This document shows, one piece after another, positions 19,175 to 32,405 of a DNA stretch of 64,000 nt. Where the stretch lies: positions 17,941,001 to 18,005,000 of the forward strand of contig NC_069375.1 in the NCBI RefSeq assembly GCF_021730395.1, read 5' to 3'. Both the position numbers and the translations under genes were made by a program. The stretch comes from Mercenaria mercenaria (taxonomy: Eukaryota; Mollusca; Bivalvia; Venerida; Veneridae). The notes under the pieces were generated by a model. That model saw nothing but the letters and a program-made list of their open reading frames with translations, did not search any database and had not been told where the DNA came from. Position 1 is the first letter of the stretch. The number at the start of each line of letters is the position of its first letter.

Positions 19175-22100
19175 GCACAACTCAGCAAACAATTAACTTA
19201 TCATTGAAACATATTTAAATTTACGTAGTGTCGGGTGATTGAAAATGTATATGTGCACGATATCCTGAATATACACATTTTTGTGACCTATTTTTGTTGA
19301 AGCTGTATAAAGATTTTTATTTGTTAGTTAACACAACCCCTTTAAACACTAATTTGATCGGCCGCAACATGAACACAGAAATGTGCGGAAAATTTGCTCC
19401 GCGATTATCATTTGGTGGCTTACATTACTTCATCGCCTCGGTCAATATTGTCTTCTACTGGTGAATATCACATTAAATGTCAACAATAGTTTTATCATAT
19501 CGAAGTTTCATTTTAGGCTATTTAGTAGGAACCAAAATTGGTCTGATAGATAACTATTTTTAAATACTTAATTTAAAAACAAAACATTCAGTAAGTGTCA
19601 GGAAACAGTGATAAGTAGATCCATTTGCTTTTTCGTATCGGAAGCGTCCTTTACTCTTCTCTACCTTTGACAAAGAGGCAAATATCGTATTTCTGTTGCT
19701 GTCGTCTGCTGAGATATTCAATTTGATAACACACGTGCGCGAACACTATCAGGAACCAGCACTAAACTTCCACCTTACCACTGGAAATAAGTTGGCGGTG
19801 TTAAGGGTCTACACGATGTTGCTGCTTTTCGTTTAACTTGATAAGATTGTTTCGCCCGAAGTATGTATCTACTGTGGGGAATTCTATCACATAATTTTCT
19901 CCTAACTAACTATCAGTTGACAAACATATTAAATTAGTAACTTTATACAATGAACCGTTTTCTAAAAACTACTTTAATGATGTAGTACAGGTACTCCTGA
20001 CTCTTCACGGAGAAGTTGTAACAGAAATATAATCTACTTCTCGAGGGCTTAGTGGGAAACTATTACATCTGACATTCTGTGAAACTATTACATCTGACAT
20101 TCTGGATTTAACAGAAAGGGGTGATTTATTTTCATATCTTACACAACTGAAAAAATATCAAAGTTGAATCAGAGAAACATTATTTGGCAAAATCATTAAA
20201 CATTTTGTTTGTTTCTTATACAAGGTCAAAAACCTATCCGTATAAATATATTGCCTCCGCCTTTTATATATTTAGCAATAAAATGGGTCCAATCGCTAAG
20301 GTGACATTTTCTTAGACTATTTGACAAACTAAGTTGAATGTCCTTTGTTATAACGTAAATCTGTTGGGACCTATTAACTTATAAATCACATATATACTTT
20401 TTTTTCCTCTTGCTTCCTCGCCTAAATTATTTGTGTACCAATAATTCGTAGATAATTTAAATTATGAGCTATATAATCTCAGTGATCAGGCAAATCACTC
20501 AATGTTATATTCTAACAACGTACAACTAATGAATTTCAGCTCAAACTCCTACTCCTGGATGCTCGGCGCCTATATTTTATCATATCACCCAATTGCCATA
20601 CAGGTATAACAACATTGCCTTGGACGTAATCGGCCAATAACGCTGAACCTCGCCTGTAAGCTACAGCCCTGTTGATTACCAAATTATGTGTCTCTGATAT
20701 ATATATATATATATCATTCAACTACTGTAAGGACAAACTTCTAAACTCTGGCCCTATAGCTCAGACTTGCAACTCTTCTTAAGTTCATAAAGGTGAAATG
20801 TATTCATTTAAATATATTATCCGCCCTGACAGCGTAGGTGCAATAGCTTTCTCATCAAAGTACTATAGGATAGTATTGATTGAATCCCCGATGTGTCTAC
20901 ATCAATCGTTGGATACATCTACCTATCTATACCCTATCAGAAGTGCGCTGTGGTTGGTGCTATTTATAAAACTTGTTTCTGACTGGTCCAAACTCGTACA
21001 GAATATTTTACAACGACCACTTGATATAGCACATAGTGGTTGTATATTACATTATGTGTGATTCTTGGATCCAGCTATCACTCAAATTTACCCAAATCAG
21101 CCATAAATGACCCAAATCCTATTATTAACAGCAATTCAAGTATAATTATAAGGAGGGTAAGCACTATATGTGTTTATGTGTTACATTATCAATATATCAA
21201 ATATACAAATTATTCTGACATGGTCTTCACGGTTGATCACTCAATATATGTATACGTGTATACAAGCGTGTTTTGAAACTGGTCTTATTTGATGTTTCTT
21301 GATTAAAGCTACATATTTTTAGTTCACCAGAAGAAAGCTCAAGTGTAGCATTAAGTATATCCGCCGTTCGTAGCTTGTTTTCCATCGTCCATCCACAATC
21401 ACTTCTAAAGATATCATCTCTTGAACGACTGGGTAAGTTTAAAGAAAATTCGCTGGAATGATTCATCGCAACTAAAAAGATAAAAGACCGAACTGCCCAG
21501 AGGTAAGATAATTAGTAAACCGAATCAACAAGTAGACTGCTAGACTGATCAGACTGCTTAAGTCAAATGTGACAGTTCATAAGTCCTCATGTGAAATCAT
21601 AACTCAATAGTCATAAGAAAAAAGGCAAAAATCATAAGTGACAAAAACTAAGGCAAAAGTTGTAAGTGACAGATCATAATTGAAAAGTCATAATCAAAGG
21701 TTATAAATGGTAAGTCATAGGGGTAGAAGAAGGGTGGATTTCCAGAAGAACAACAAGTCTCCTCCAAACCCTGCTCCCCAGTTTCAACAGAACAGAATAT
21801 CCGAAAATTGTGAAGTTCACCCAATGTCATAAGTAACATATAGAAAACAGACAAACAACATGAACTTTGACGAATCAAGCGCTATAATTCTGCTAAAGAT
21901 CATGCCATCGATATGCACAACTTCTCTTTGTAGTACCTACTCTTGGAAGGTTTGGTGGAAATCCACCATATGACATCTTAGAAATAGCCTAAATATGATA
22001 ACATCTGACGAACTATGCTAAAATTATTGAACCAGGATATGCCTAATCTGATATGCAAAACTAGGCTTGGCTCATCATTCATGTGAAACTTGGCTTTAAT

Positions 22101-23650
22101 CCGGCAAGTGGTGTAAGAAAAATAGCGTGGACAAGCTTTGTGACATCTATCGATCCATCCATCAAGACATAAAATCACAAAATAAAAATATCTCTCTCCC
22201 AAATACATGGTTGAAGGGGGTGGGGAGACATGAAAACTTTTGATTCTTTTTAAATTTGAAAACCATATGTTCCACCGAGTTCCTATACGTTACCTAGTTT
22301 TTGTACAAAATATGGGTCAAATTGACGCAACCACCACAAAAGAAGATGAATAGAAAAGAAATAGAGACAAACGGCTCGAGACAAAACATAAATGACGTAA
22401 AATTTGAGGAACTCTATGAGTAATGCCTCGGAGATCAGTTTCAAATCACCACTAAGGGTTTAAACTGTTTACAGTGCACCAACTTCACACGTCTTTCAGT
22501 TCAGGGCATTTAGAAACCGAACAGTATATCTTATGTTGGTGACAATGTTTGGGTTCTTTTCAAAATGAGTCACGTGTGATTAAAACCAAGGTTACTAGGT
22601 CAAATAATAATACAAAAACTATTTTTTCTGTGTGGTAGCGATTTTTCCAGCCCAGTCAAAAACCTTGGAGCACAAAATCTGGGTCGTCTGCGACCAAGAA
22701 TTGGTTTACAGGTCAAGTAAGAGAAACAGGCTGCATTACATATTGCTCATGACGGGACATGAAGGAATCTTGATTGTTTAGAACTACCAAGAATAATAAC
22801 AACGACTCGTGGATATCATCGCGTGATTCTACATAGGCATTTTTGAAAACCAAATAAAACTATCGAGAATGTACAATTATTGAAAATTTTTACGTCAACT
22901 TGGCACCATACTGAAGTGTAGTTTAAAAGCGTTGAAATTTCAACTCAAACCATGGCACTGTTGTAAAAAGCTATGACGTCTCCGACTATGTTTGATCTGT
23001 TGAGTATTTTATAGCAAACAAAAAATTGCCTTATATATCCTTTTTACCAACGTATCTACATGTTGTATTTATTAGTACAAAGACTTTGTAGCAATTTTTG
23101 GACGTATTTTCATCTATTCTAAAATTTGCATTGTTTAACTCAACAAGAATTTGTAACAGAATTACCAGCGTCCTCCGCCTAGGGACATTTTTCACTAACA
23201 CATATTGCATGTCAATACAACATCTTCCATATTAACAATATTTATAAATTACAACTATAAATCATATACTTTATGAAGACGCTATGTAGTTTTAAAATGT
23301 CTGGAAATCTTTAATTAGAGAATGCTTTCAAATGCTTACATGTGAATCTTTATATTCAATGTGATATTATTCCTGAATTTGGACGGAGAAAGAAATAAAA
23401 TATAATAAAATATTTTACAATATTAAAGGAAGGTAATCAATAAACAAACGAAATGCATGACATTTATATGGTACTCAAGAAACTTTTTTTTTTAAATTAC
23501 ACACCAGAAAAAGTTAATTCTAGTATTAGTCAATATAAAGCTGCAATACATATCAACCTAATGTATTGCAACCATAATAATTCTGTATTAACCTACATAT
23601 ACCAAACATTTGTAACTTGTGCCTGGGTTTGCATTCTGGAAGTCTACGTT
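19175..23650. other. Long non-coding interval
   Basis: About 4.5 kb with no exon-like segment or RNA gene recognised. It contains a short (TA)n run (20698-20715) and AT-rich sequence. Short frames here show no domain and no codon bias I trust. Confidence 0.4.
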
Positions 23651-23654
23651 TGTT

Positions 23655-23682
23655 ACTAGCTTTATATATATATATATATCAA
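23655..23682. repeat. Short (TA)n microsatellite
   Basis: About ten TA units. Simple sequence with no gene link. Confidence 0.6.
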
Positions 23683-23819
23683 TACCAATCATCTTACTTT
23701 AAACTTAATATCGATTTTAAATTAGTGAGAAACTTGTGTAAAAACACAATATCATGTATTGTACTTTATTAAATAAAAGGGAAATAATTTCATGTACAAT
23801 AAAAAAATGAAGTTAACTT

Positions 23820-24925
23820 GGGTATCCGTGACCTTGACCTTTGTACATGGCACAATGTCCTGTGATGGTGAATATTTATGCCAAATAATTTTAATACACA
23901 TACTTGCATAAAAAGTTACAGACCAGACAAAAAAAATCAGAAATATTCATCATAAAATCTCCAAAGTTACCATAACCTTGAGCTAGAGGTCTGAGTCTTA
24001 CATGCAACAAATCAATTTGTTATGGTGACTGTTGTGGCAAGTAACTTGAAGATCCATCCATGTAATAAAAAGTTACTGACTAGACCAAAAAAATATTTTA
24101 TTATCTTTGACTGCATTGTGTGACCTTGACATTTAAAACAAAGGCCTGGATCTGGCATACGGCACATTGTCTCGTTGTGGGGAACATTTGCGCAATGTGA
24201 GTTTTAAATCCCTTCATGAATGTTAACTGATGCTCTAAACCTGTGACCTCCAAGTGTGACCTTGACATTGGAGCTAAATGTCTTGGTCTTGCGCCTGCCT
24301 GACACCAACTCATCATGGTGAACATTTGTGCCAAGTAATTGTAAAATAAATTAATGAATGGCAGAGTTATTAACCGGACAAGAAAAGGACCATGTTAACT
24401 TTTAATCTCTAAGAGTGACCTTGATCTCGTAGCTAGGGATCTAGGTCTTGCCCATGACACATTGTCTCATTATAGCGAATATTTGTGCCGAGTAATTCTA
24501 AAATGCCTGAAAATGGCAGTTATTTACCGGACACTATACAGACCATCTTAAACTTTAATCTCTACATGTGACCTTGACCGTAGAGCTAGGGTCTTGCACA
24601 GGTCGTCTCATTATAGGGAACATCTTTGTCAACTCGTTTTATGATGAATGGCAGAGTAATGGACGAACCAAAAACAGACCATGTAACCCTTTGACATCTA
24701 AGTGTGACCTTGACCTTGGCGCTAGGGTCTGGATCTTGTGCGTGACACGTCGTCTGATTATGGGAAACATTTGTTCCGAGTTATCTTAATATCCCTTCAT
24801 AGATGTCAGAGTCATGGATTGGATAATAAGTTTGACGAACGGATGGACAGACGGACTGACAGAAAGACGCAGCCTACTTCTATGTCATCCTTTTTTCTTC
24901 GAAAAAGGCGGGGTAAAATAAACAG
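23820..24925 (+). repeat. Tandem-built bivalve repeat ('gtgaccttgacc' family)
   Basis: Six or seven diverged copies of a roughly 160-bp unit with 'gtgaccttgacc', 'cattgtctcattat', 'gaacatttgtgccaagtaat' and 'atgaatggcagagttat'. The array ends with 'gacagacggactgacag' and 'aaaaggcggggtaaaata', the usual 3' edge of a repeat I know from bivalves. No coding potential. Confidence 0.65.
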
Positions 24926-24979
24926 CTGAAGTGCTGACTCAGCGTCCAATGGACTGTATATATGGCTCCAAAAGATGTG

Positions 24980-25207
24980 CTAATTCTGTAAATTCCGGAC
25001 AGTGTCTGTTTTGGACTTGAGCATGTTTTGCTTTTTTACGTCACTCAAGTCTGTTGCAGTACCGGACTCGTTGGTTTCAAACATACCTTGTATAAAGACG
25101 ATTGTGTCAGCTTTTCCACCAGTAACTGCAGAAATGGTTGGTTCCCTCATCTCGTGAACGTGCAATTGCTGTGCAATTCTGGCTATGTTGGTTTGTATAA
25201 GATCCAT
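24980..25207 (-). other. Unassigned open frame
   Basis: 75 aa (ARIAQQLHVHEMREPTISAV) with ordinary composition. It lies close to a decayed integrase-core gene on the same strand (25490-26905) and could be a further remnant of that or of another element. I recognise no domain. The confidence refers to its being former coding DNA. Confidence 0.25.
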
Positions 25208-25270
25208 AAAGCAAATTTTCTAGTTCGCACATTGTATAGCGTCCATTTCATTTGACGTCCCCTATAGCGT

Positions 25271-25486
25271 AATACCACAGTCACACATACGGCGCGGATA
25301 GCTACGTTTAGCTACTGATAGAAATGTAGTAATCCGCATCGATCCGTACCTGAGCCATACGGAATGGTACGGATTGATACGGGTTACTACTTAAAGGTAC
25401 GTTTCAGGTACGGATCGATACGGATTACTACGTTTCTATCGGTGACTAGACGTAGCTATCCGCGCCGTATGTGTGACTGGGGTATT
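25271..25486. mobile_element. Palindromic fold-back MITE
   Basis: 216 bp, nearly a perfect palindrome. Ends read aataccacagtcacacatac and its near-exact reverse complement, continuing through 'ggcgcggatagctacgt'. The inner arms (cggatcgatacggattacta) also pair. There is no ORF; it is probably a non-autonomous DNA transposon. Confidence 0.8.
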
Positions 25487-25489
25487 AAT

Positions 25490-26905
25490 CTTTGTCAAAA
25501 AAGTTGTCGTAACGTACTCCACCATTTCTCAATGCGCTAATTAGATCAGAACGTAATATTCGAGGGACCATTACATGTTCATTTAATGCATCTACATAAT
25601 ATCTTGCAATTAAGTGTGGATAAATTTAGTCCAAAACCTCTCACCATATACCCTTTTACTAAACGCATCTACTGCGCCACGAATACAAACTCCATAAGGC
25701 TTTAATTTGTCGTAGCTATCTTGTTGCCATATAAAACTTGGTCCTTTGCGTACACGCGCCGGCGAAAACGATGCGCTTTTTGTTGCTCTACACCAACAGC
25801 ACTTTCAGTTTGACGTACATGTTGTAATCAAGCATTCATCTACGCATTGTACGATAACGTATGCATTGTCCACTTCGTAATTTTACTTTTTAGCTCACCT
25901 GTCACAAAGTGACAAGGTGAGCTTTTATGATCGCGCAGCGTCCGGCGTCCGTGCGTCCGTAAACTTTTGCTTGTGACCACTCTAGAGGTCACATTTTTCA
26001 CGGGATCTTTATGAAAGCTGGTCAGAATATTCATCTTGATAATATCTAGGTCAAGTTTGAAACTGGGTCAGGTGCGATCCAAAACTAGGTCAGTAGGTCT
26101 AAAAATAGAAAAACCTTGTGACCTCTCTAGAGGCCATACTTTTCTATGGATCTTCATAAAAATTAGGCAGAATGTTTCCCTTGATGATATCTAGATCAAG
26201 TTTGAAACTGGGTTACATGCCATCAAAAACTAGGCCAGTAGATCAAATAATATATAAAACCTTGTGACCTCTCTAGATGTCACATTTTTCATGGGACCTA
26301 TATGAAAGTTTGTCAGAATATTCATCTTGATGATATCTAGGTCAAGTATGAAACTGGGTTACGTGCGGTCAGAAACTAGGTCAGTAGATATAAAAATAGA
26401 AAAACCTTGTGACCTCTCTAGAGGCCATATTTTTCATGAGATCTTCATGAAAATGGGTGAGAATATTCACCTTGATGTTATCTAGGTCAAGTTTAAAACT
26501 TGCTTACGTGCCTTTAAAAACTAGGTCATTAGGTCAAATAATAGAAAAACCTCTCTAGAAGCCATATTTTTCAATGGATCTTCATAAAAATTGGTCAGAA
26601 TTTTTACAGAATTATTTTGGGTCACATGAGCTCAAAAACTAAGTCACTATGTCAAATAATAGAAAAAACGACGTCTCACTCAGTTCAAAACTGGGTCATG
26701 TGGGGACAGGAGAGCGATTCAGGACCATCATGGTCCTCTTGTTTAATATTACCAACCGCATTCTCCAAAGGAGTATATATTCTATTTCGCCGTTTCAAAT
26801 TAAAGCGTTGGAATATTCTCTCCACTGTCCGCAAGGACGTTACAATGTCATGTCTGTTCAATAAATATGCAGCAATTTCTTAAAGTACTCGACTATGCGC
26901 GTAGT
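25490..26905 (-). pseudogene. Integrase-core (rve) gene remnant split by a repeat
   Basis: Two decayed coding pieces on -. The right piece (about 26750-26890) encodes an HTH-like stretch, LLNRHDIVTSLRTVERIFQR. The left piece (about 25500-25760) encodes KGPSFIWQQDSYDKLKPYGV, then IRGAVDAFSKRV, typical of the integrase-core proteins found repeated in fish and bivalve genomes. A bivalve repeat (25890-26745) lies between them. It is broken by that insertion and by several further breaks. The family is uncertain (a DDE transposon with a retroviral-type integrase is one option). Confidence 0.55.
25890..26745 (+). repeat. Tandem-built bivalve repeat ('agctcacctg' family)
   Basis: Starts with 'tttagctcacctgtcacaaa' and the hairpin-like 'gtgacaaggtgagct', then 'cgtccggcgtccgtgcgtcc', followed by about six roughly 130-bp units with 'ttgtgacctctctagaggcc' and 'gatatctaggtcaagtttga'. 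It ends in 'atggtcctcttgttt'. This is a common dispersed bivalve repeat, here inserted within an integrase-core gene remnant. Confidence 0.7.
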
Positions 26906-28199
26906 CTTGTTTGATATAGATGGTGATTGAATGCACAATAACTTGGATAATCTCGAGAAGTACTATAAAGCAGACACAGAACTTCTTCCAAGTTATCATC
27001 TTCTTATTTTGCAGTTTGTTTGCCTGAAATACATGTTTACCTACGACATTAATTGCTACATGAGTTTTATGCGTACAGTTTTGTAAAATATATTACATAG
27101 ATTGAACAAGACATGTGATGTATCCTGTACGTGACCGTACGACCGAGTTCCCAGTACTAAGCCATTGGATTTACAGTCTGGAGCGACCTGTCAAAAAGGT
27201 GGATTTCCGATTTTTGCGTGTGAAAATAGATTCTAAATCCGCAATTTTGAAATTCACTATGGGTGTTGAAATGGAAAATATGATAAAATTTCTCTTTAAA
27301 AATTACAGCTCAGACTTATAAACTTTTGATTAAATTTTGTTTCTAAGATATACTCAAAACTTACCCTACTCATGTTTGTATTATGCGATAAACTGTCTTG
27401 CGTATATTTCAAAGGCCGTCATTTCGGAATTCAACATGGATGCCATGAGTGCAGGTGTAAATGTTTTGATGTTATTTGGACTGTTAAAGAAACTTCAGTC
27501 ATCTAACAGCATGACAGATAAGAAAATTGCTTGCATGTATGAATTTTGAAATGGCTGCGACACGGGTGAATGAAAAAGGTGTTATCAATAGACTTCACAC
27601 CTATTTTGATATAACACATAATAAAAACAAAATTTAACAAACTATTGCAAAAGATCTCATATTACAACTCGCCCCGGACTATTATTTTCTGATGATTCCA
27701 ATAACAAGGCTCGTGGAGCTATAATGCAATAACAGCAGAAGCCTGTAATTTTCAAAGGACACTATTCCGGAGAACCTATGAACAGACTTGATTAAATTTC
27801 AAAATGTTACGTCAACCTTGAAAAGCAAACAACTATTTTCCCGGTAGGCAGTAAATAAGAATCGTTTCTAGAACAGCTTCACTTCCTGTAATCGTGGCAT
27901 CGTAAGTCGGAGATGGGTGAGCACAGACATATCCATTGACTAAAATTATAATCATATATCCGATTGTAGCAAATTATTGACCTCTTAGTATCATTTCTTT
28001 TATCAATGTTCTTTTCTCAACCATTCATCAAACAGTTCGTCGTGACTAGTAACTTGTATTTCGAACATGTCTTGGTAATGTAAACGTATTTACCAATGTA
28101 AACTGTTTTGAAAGGAAATGAAACAAATTAGCTTGCAAAGTGGAAGCAAATTGCTTCACTTCGGACTAAACTTAGTATATAAATTGTCCGTCCCTTTTA
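26906..28199. other. Non-coding interval, nothing recognised
   Basis: About 1.3 kb. Two 70-aa open frames (27115-27549, +) have no recognisable domain. No repeats of known type. Confidence 0.35.
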
Positions 28200-28575
28200 T
28201 GAAAGTCTTGCTCCGTTATTATGGGCCCCTGTGGGATTTGTGTTTGTTCCGAGTTCAAATATGTTTTCGTAGATGAAAAGCTGACATGACTTGCTAAAGT
28301 CCAGGCATTTTCAAATCGTTAGAAAATGCTGAAAATTGACGCCGCATTAGCAAAAAGAAAAAGAAAAAGAAGTCCACGCGCATACATTTTGACGGGGTGA
28401 CCCGTGCGCGTGACCCCTGACTATCAGCCAATCCAAAGGCGACTTTCGTTTTCAAGTTTAGCATTTCTGATTTCAGTTTTTTTATTTCCGGAAATAACTG
28501 AAGGTCTATGACGTCATTTTCTGTGTTGTCAAAAACATACATATGCCTGGCAAGATTGCATAAAAATGTGGCGGC
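28200..28575 (+). repeat. Dispersed repeat, pair of 63325-63680
   Basis: About 370 bp matching, in the opposite direction, the sequence at 63325-63680. Shared phrases include the 'cacaggggtcc/gggcccctgtggga' region, 'aagtccacgcgcatacat', 'gacggggtgacc', 'tgacgtcattttctgtgttg' and 'gcctggcaagattgcat'. No ORF of note. Element type unknown. Confidence 0.65.
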
Positions 28576-28714
28576 TGTCCTAATGATGTACTGTATGATA
28601 ACGCTTCACAAAACGTAGTCGACAGCCTTCCTGGAAAAAGACATTTAAAAACAATTAACATCATGTCTTACTGCTATGAAAGCCCACGTGAAAAGATACA
28701 ATGTATACGAACAC

Positions 28715-30110
28715 TTATTTTGGTCGATAAAAATTTCTGGCGAAATCCTGGATAAGTTTAAAATTAATAATTACAAGGTATCTACAGTCAGTACATACGA
28801 TTTTTCTACTTTGTATACAACTTTACCACATAATTTAATAAATGACAAACTAACTGCCCTGATACAAAAGACTTCTGCCAAGGAGAACGCTACATTTCTC
28901 GCTTGCAGTTTTTATTACTAGCAGTATTAAACATTTAGCTAAGCCTATTCTATCACATTCATTTGTATTTCTGTGTATTTAGGGGATTTATATAAGAACA
29001 ATGTCTTTTCAAGGCAATATCTTACGGTTAAAACCGAGTTTGGCGGCCATCTTTAAAAATGGCCGCCATTTCGGCCATCTTGTCATTTATGAAATGGGTC
29101 CCATGAAAAAAATTTTCTTTTGCATTGATAAGTATCTATGCAAACTTTGGTGCTTTTCCATTTTCTGAAGTATTTTGGTGTTTCCTGTTACGAATCGATC
29201 GGACTAATTATACAATGTGGACCTATAACGAAGTTTGTCAAGCTCTTTCTTTTTAATTGAACAAAATTTACATCAGGTTTGGGGAATGCAGTTTTTAGAC
29301 AAGTAATTGGTATTCCCATGGGGACAAATTGTGCACCCCTTGTCGCAGATTTGTTTATATATTTTTATGAAAGAGACTTCATGTTGAGCCTTTCTCCAGA
29401 TACGCAAGACATAATAAATACATTTAATAATACATCACGCTATCTGGATGATATTCTTAAAACGGATAAACCGTTTTTTGGTCAATTGGTGGATACTATT
29501 TATCCTAGGGAGCTTGATTTAATCAAAACTAACAATTCGGATACTGATGATTCTTTTTTAGATTTACATCTCTCTATTTATGACAGTAATATACATACCA
29601 AAATTTATGACCGGAGGGACGATTTTAATTTTAGTATTGTAAATTTTCCCTATTAGGATGGGGATGTACCTCAGGCTACATCTTATTGGGTATATATTTC
29701 TCAATTATTTCTGTTTGCCAGAGCGTTTAGTCATGTCAAGGATTTCAATGAATGTAATCAATATTTTACTAGATAATTTTTTCAGCAAGGCTACCGTTAT
29801 CAAATATTGCGTAAATATTTTGCAAAATTTTACTACCGTAATTCTGATTTGGTTTTAAAATTCAATAATAACTTAAAGACACATCTGCGAGAAGGTTTTT
29901 CAAAACCCATTGTTTATGGGAATGTGATTTAGAAACTTGGGTCATGGTAATTTTCAAGCTGTGTTTAGTAAAATTATATAACGTTTCATTAAAAGAGGCT
30001 ACGGCCCTGTTTTAAGACATACCACATGTTTAGTGTTCAAACCGTTCACAGCTGGACACTACGCTTCCCTCTTCGATTGTGTCTGACGGAAGAGGGGTAG
30101 GACTCTATGA
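28715..30110 (+). mobile_element. Penelope-like element, copy 2
   Basis: Reverse transcriptase of the same family as copy 1: DFSTLYTTLPHNLI (about 28798), GIPMGTNCAPL (about 29311), RYLDDIL (about 29438). About 270 bp of unrelated sequence interrupts it at 28933-29206 relative to copy 1. Two in-frame stops and shortened segments follow in the 3' half, so it is dead. It lacks the start and a GIY-YIG domain. The end 'gaagaggggtaggactctatga' matches copy 1. Confidence 0.8.
28933..29206. repeat. Insertion in Penelope copy 2 with 'ggccgccat' palindromes
   Basis: Absent from copy 1. Contains 'ttggcggccatctttaaaaa' followed by 'tggccgccatttcggccatc', then 'gatgggtccc'-like and 'ttgataagtatctatgcaaa' phrases, which I recall from a non-coding bivalve repeat. 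No ORF. Confidence 0.5.
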
Positions 30111-30270
30111 TAAGCAGTTTTTAAATCTACCAGGTCTGAATTGTTTGGATTTCTGTCTTCTGGCCTGTTTCGTCGGGTCCTTAAGGGTTTTTCTCTTGTT
30201 GTTCTATCTTCTGCAAATACACCGAGTACACACGTTTTTGGTTCTTAGGTTTGCTTTATATATATATATA

Positions 30271-31557
30271 TAGTAGAGAGAATTTATACGAACTAAATCA
30301 CCACCACAATATACCAGACTAATTACGGCAAAGCGCCTAGCAGTACAAACGAACACGCACATGCCACAGCAAGTCCACTAACCAAATAAGATTAGTTTCG
30401 ATGCTGCTTTATATACGAGCCCGAATTGTACTACACATTCGTACTGGTTCAACATTTGCATATATATACTCAAATCTCTGTTTTCATGTCTCATAAATCA
30501 GTAGTGACATTTTAGTCTTTTTAACTGATTGGGACCAGATAGGCTATATTTTCTCTCTTTGAAAGTTAACTGGATCTCGAGGATACATTGAATATATATA
30601 CAGATAATTTGCATTAAGGGATATAACTATATTCAGAACAGTTGACTTTCCCATACGTGAGATCCGCTAGGATACAAGTTCGCATTATAAATTATTATAT
30701 AGTAGAGAGAATTTATACGAACTAAATCACCACCACAATATACCAGACTAATTACGGCAAAGCGCCTAGCAGTACAAACGAATACGCACATGCCACAGCA
30801 AGTCCACTAACCCAATAAGATTAGTTTCGATGCTGCTTTATATATGAGCCCGAATTGTACTACACATTCGTACTGGTTCAACATTTGCATATATATACTC
30901 AAATCTCTGTTTTCATGTCTCATAAATCAGTAGTGACATTTTAGTCTTTTTAACTGATTGGGACCAGAGAAGCTATATTTTCTCTCTTTGAAAGTTAACT
31001 GGATCTCGAGGATACATTGAATATATATACAGATAATTTGCATTAAGGGATATAACTATATTCAGAACAGTTGACTTTCCCATACGTGAGATCCGCTAGG
31101 ATACAAGTTCGCATTATAAATTATTATATAGTAGAGAGAATTTATACGAACTAAATCACCACCACAGTATACCAGACTAATTACGGCAAAGCGCCTAGCA
31201 GTACAAACGAACACGCACATGCCACAGCAAGTCCACTAACCCAATAAGATTAGTTTCGATGCTGCTTTATATACGAGCCCGAATTGTACTACACATTCGT
31301 ACTGGTTCAACATTTGCATATATATACTCAAATCTCTGTGTTCATGTCTCACAAATCAGTAGTGACATTTTAGTCTTTTTAACTGATTGGGACCAGATAG
31401 GCTATATTTTCTCTCTTTGAAAGTTAACTGGATCTCGAGGATACATTGAATATATATACAGATAATTTGCATTAAGGGATATAACTATATTCAGAACAGT
31501 TGACTTTCCTATACGTGAGATCCGCTAGGATACAAATTCGCATTATAAAGGACATCG
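30271..31557. repeat. Three near-identical 429-bp tandem units
   Basis: Units begin with 'tagtagagagaatttatacg' at 30271, 30700 and 31129, a period of exactly 429 bp, and differ from one another at only a few positions, so the triplication is recent. Each unit has 'ccgaattgtactacacattc' and 'ggatctcgaggatacattga'. No ORF, RNA gene or ribozyme core was found in the unit. The array begins immediately after the (TA)n end of Penelope copy 2, and a relic of the unit's start (tagtagggagaattta) lies at 33285-33301. Confidence 0.9.
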
Positions 31558-32326
31558 GACATTATGCTAGGGATTTTGCCCTAAGTTCAATGCTATTTCT
31601 TGACTTCAGCAGCTGATAGTTTTATATAACACTTCAAATACTGATAAATAAGTTATATCCCTATCAAACTGTCACAGAAAATAGTTTTATTTTATATTCG
31701 TTTTCTTGAAATTCGAACAGTTTGTAACTAAGGGTCATATTTTTGAAAAATTTAAAATGTGTATTTTTAGTTAAAATAAGCATTGGTATTTAAGGTCTGT
31801 CTACTATGAAATATTTTAACACAATAAATAAACTGATACCATGCAGATTATCAGTTTTATTGACATTCTTCAAAATAAACGAAACGGAAAAAAATAAGTG
31901 GAACAAAACATTTGGTCCCTAACTGTACTTCAGTTATTTCCACCCGAGTGCCCATGATAACACTGATGCATTGATCATATCCTATTGTTTGTTTTCTATA
32001 CATCTATTGCTATACTGTGTTTATACACATGTACAATACTGACCGGGCATTATGTGGAGGATTATTATTGAATACATGCAGTGGTGTAGCTGGCCATACA
32101 TTGGCGTAGTTGGCCTTTTTCAGTTGAAACGGAGGGGTGCAGGAGACTGCTTATTCCACTGCGGGTCCAGGGATGCCTTACTTTTAGCATTTTATATCAG
32201 TGAAACTTCACTAGCTAGTATCAACATTTATATAGATATTCTTTGGGTGTCTGTGTTAGTTCTTTGAGGTCCTTACTAGAATTTCGGTTGGCTTCAAAAT
32301 AAGTTTCAGACTTGTGAGCGAATTGA
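31558..32326. other. Non-coding interval
   Basis: AT-rich; no gene, repeat or RNA recognised. Confidence 0.35.
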
Positions 32327-32405
32327 TGTTAATTCTGGGGGTGTCAGTGTTAGTTATGGGCGAGTCAGTATTAGTTCTATGGGTGTCAGTGTAAGTTCTG
32401 GAAGC
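32327..32405. repeat. 21-bp tandem repeat
   Basis: About 3.7 copies of 'tgttagttctgggngtgtcag', somewhat diverged. A looser copy lies at about 32245. No function known. Confidence 0.6.

Noticed and set aside
28294-28542. 82-aa frame on - at 28294
   Set aside because: It lies in a dispersed repeat that has a second copy at 63325-63680; poly-Phe from a poly-pyrimidine tract.
30271-31557. Hammerhead or other ribozyme in the 429-bp unit
   Set aside because: I looked for CTGANGA with GAAA on both strands of one unit and found no arrangement that folds.
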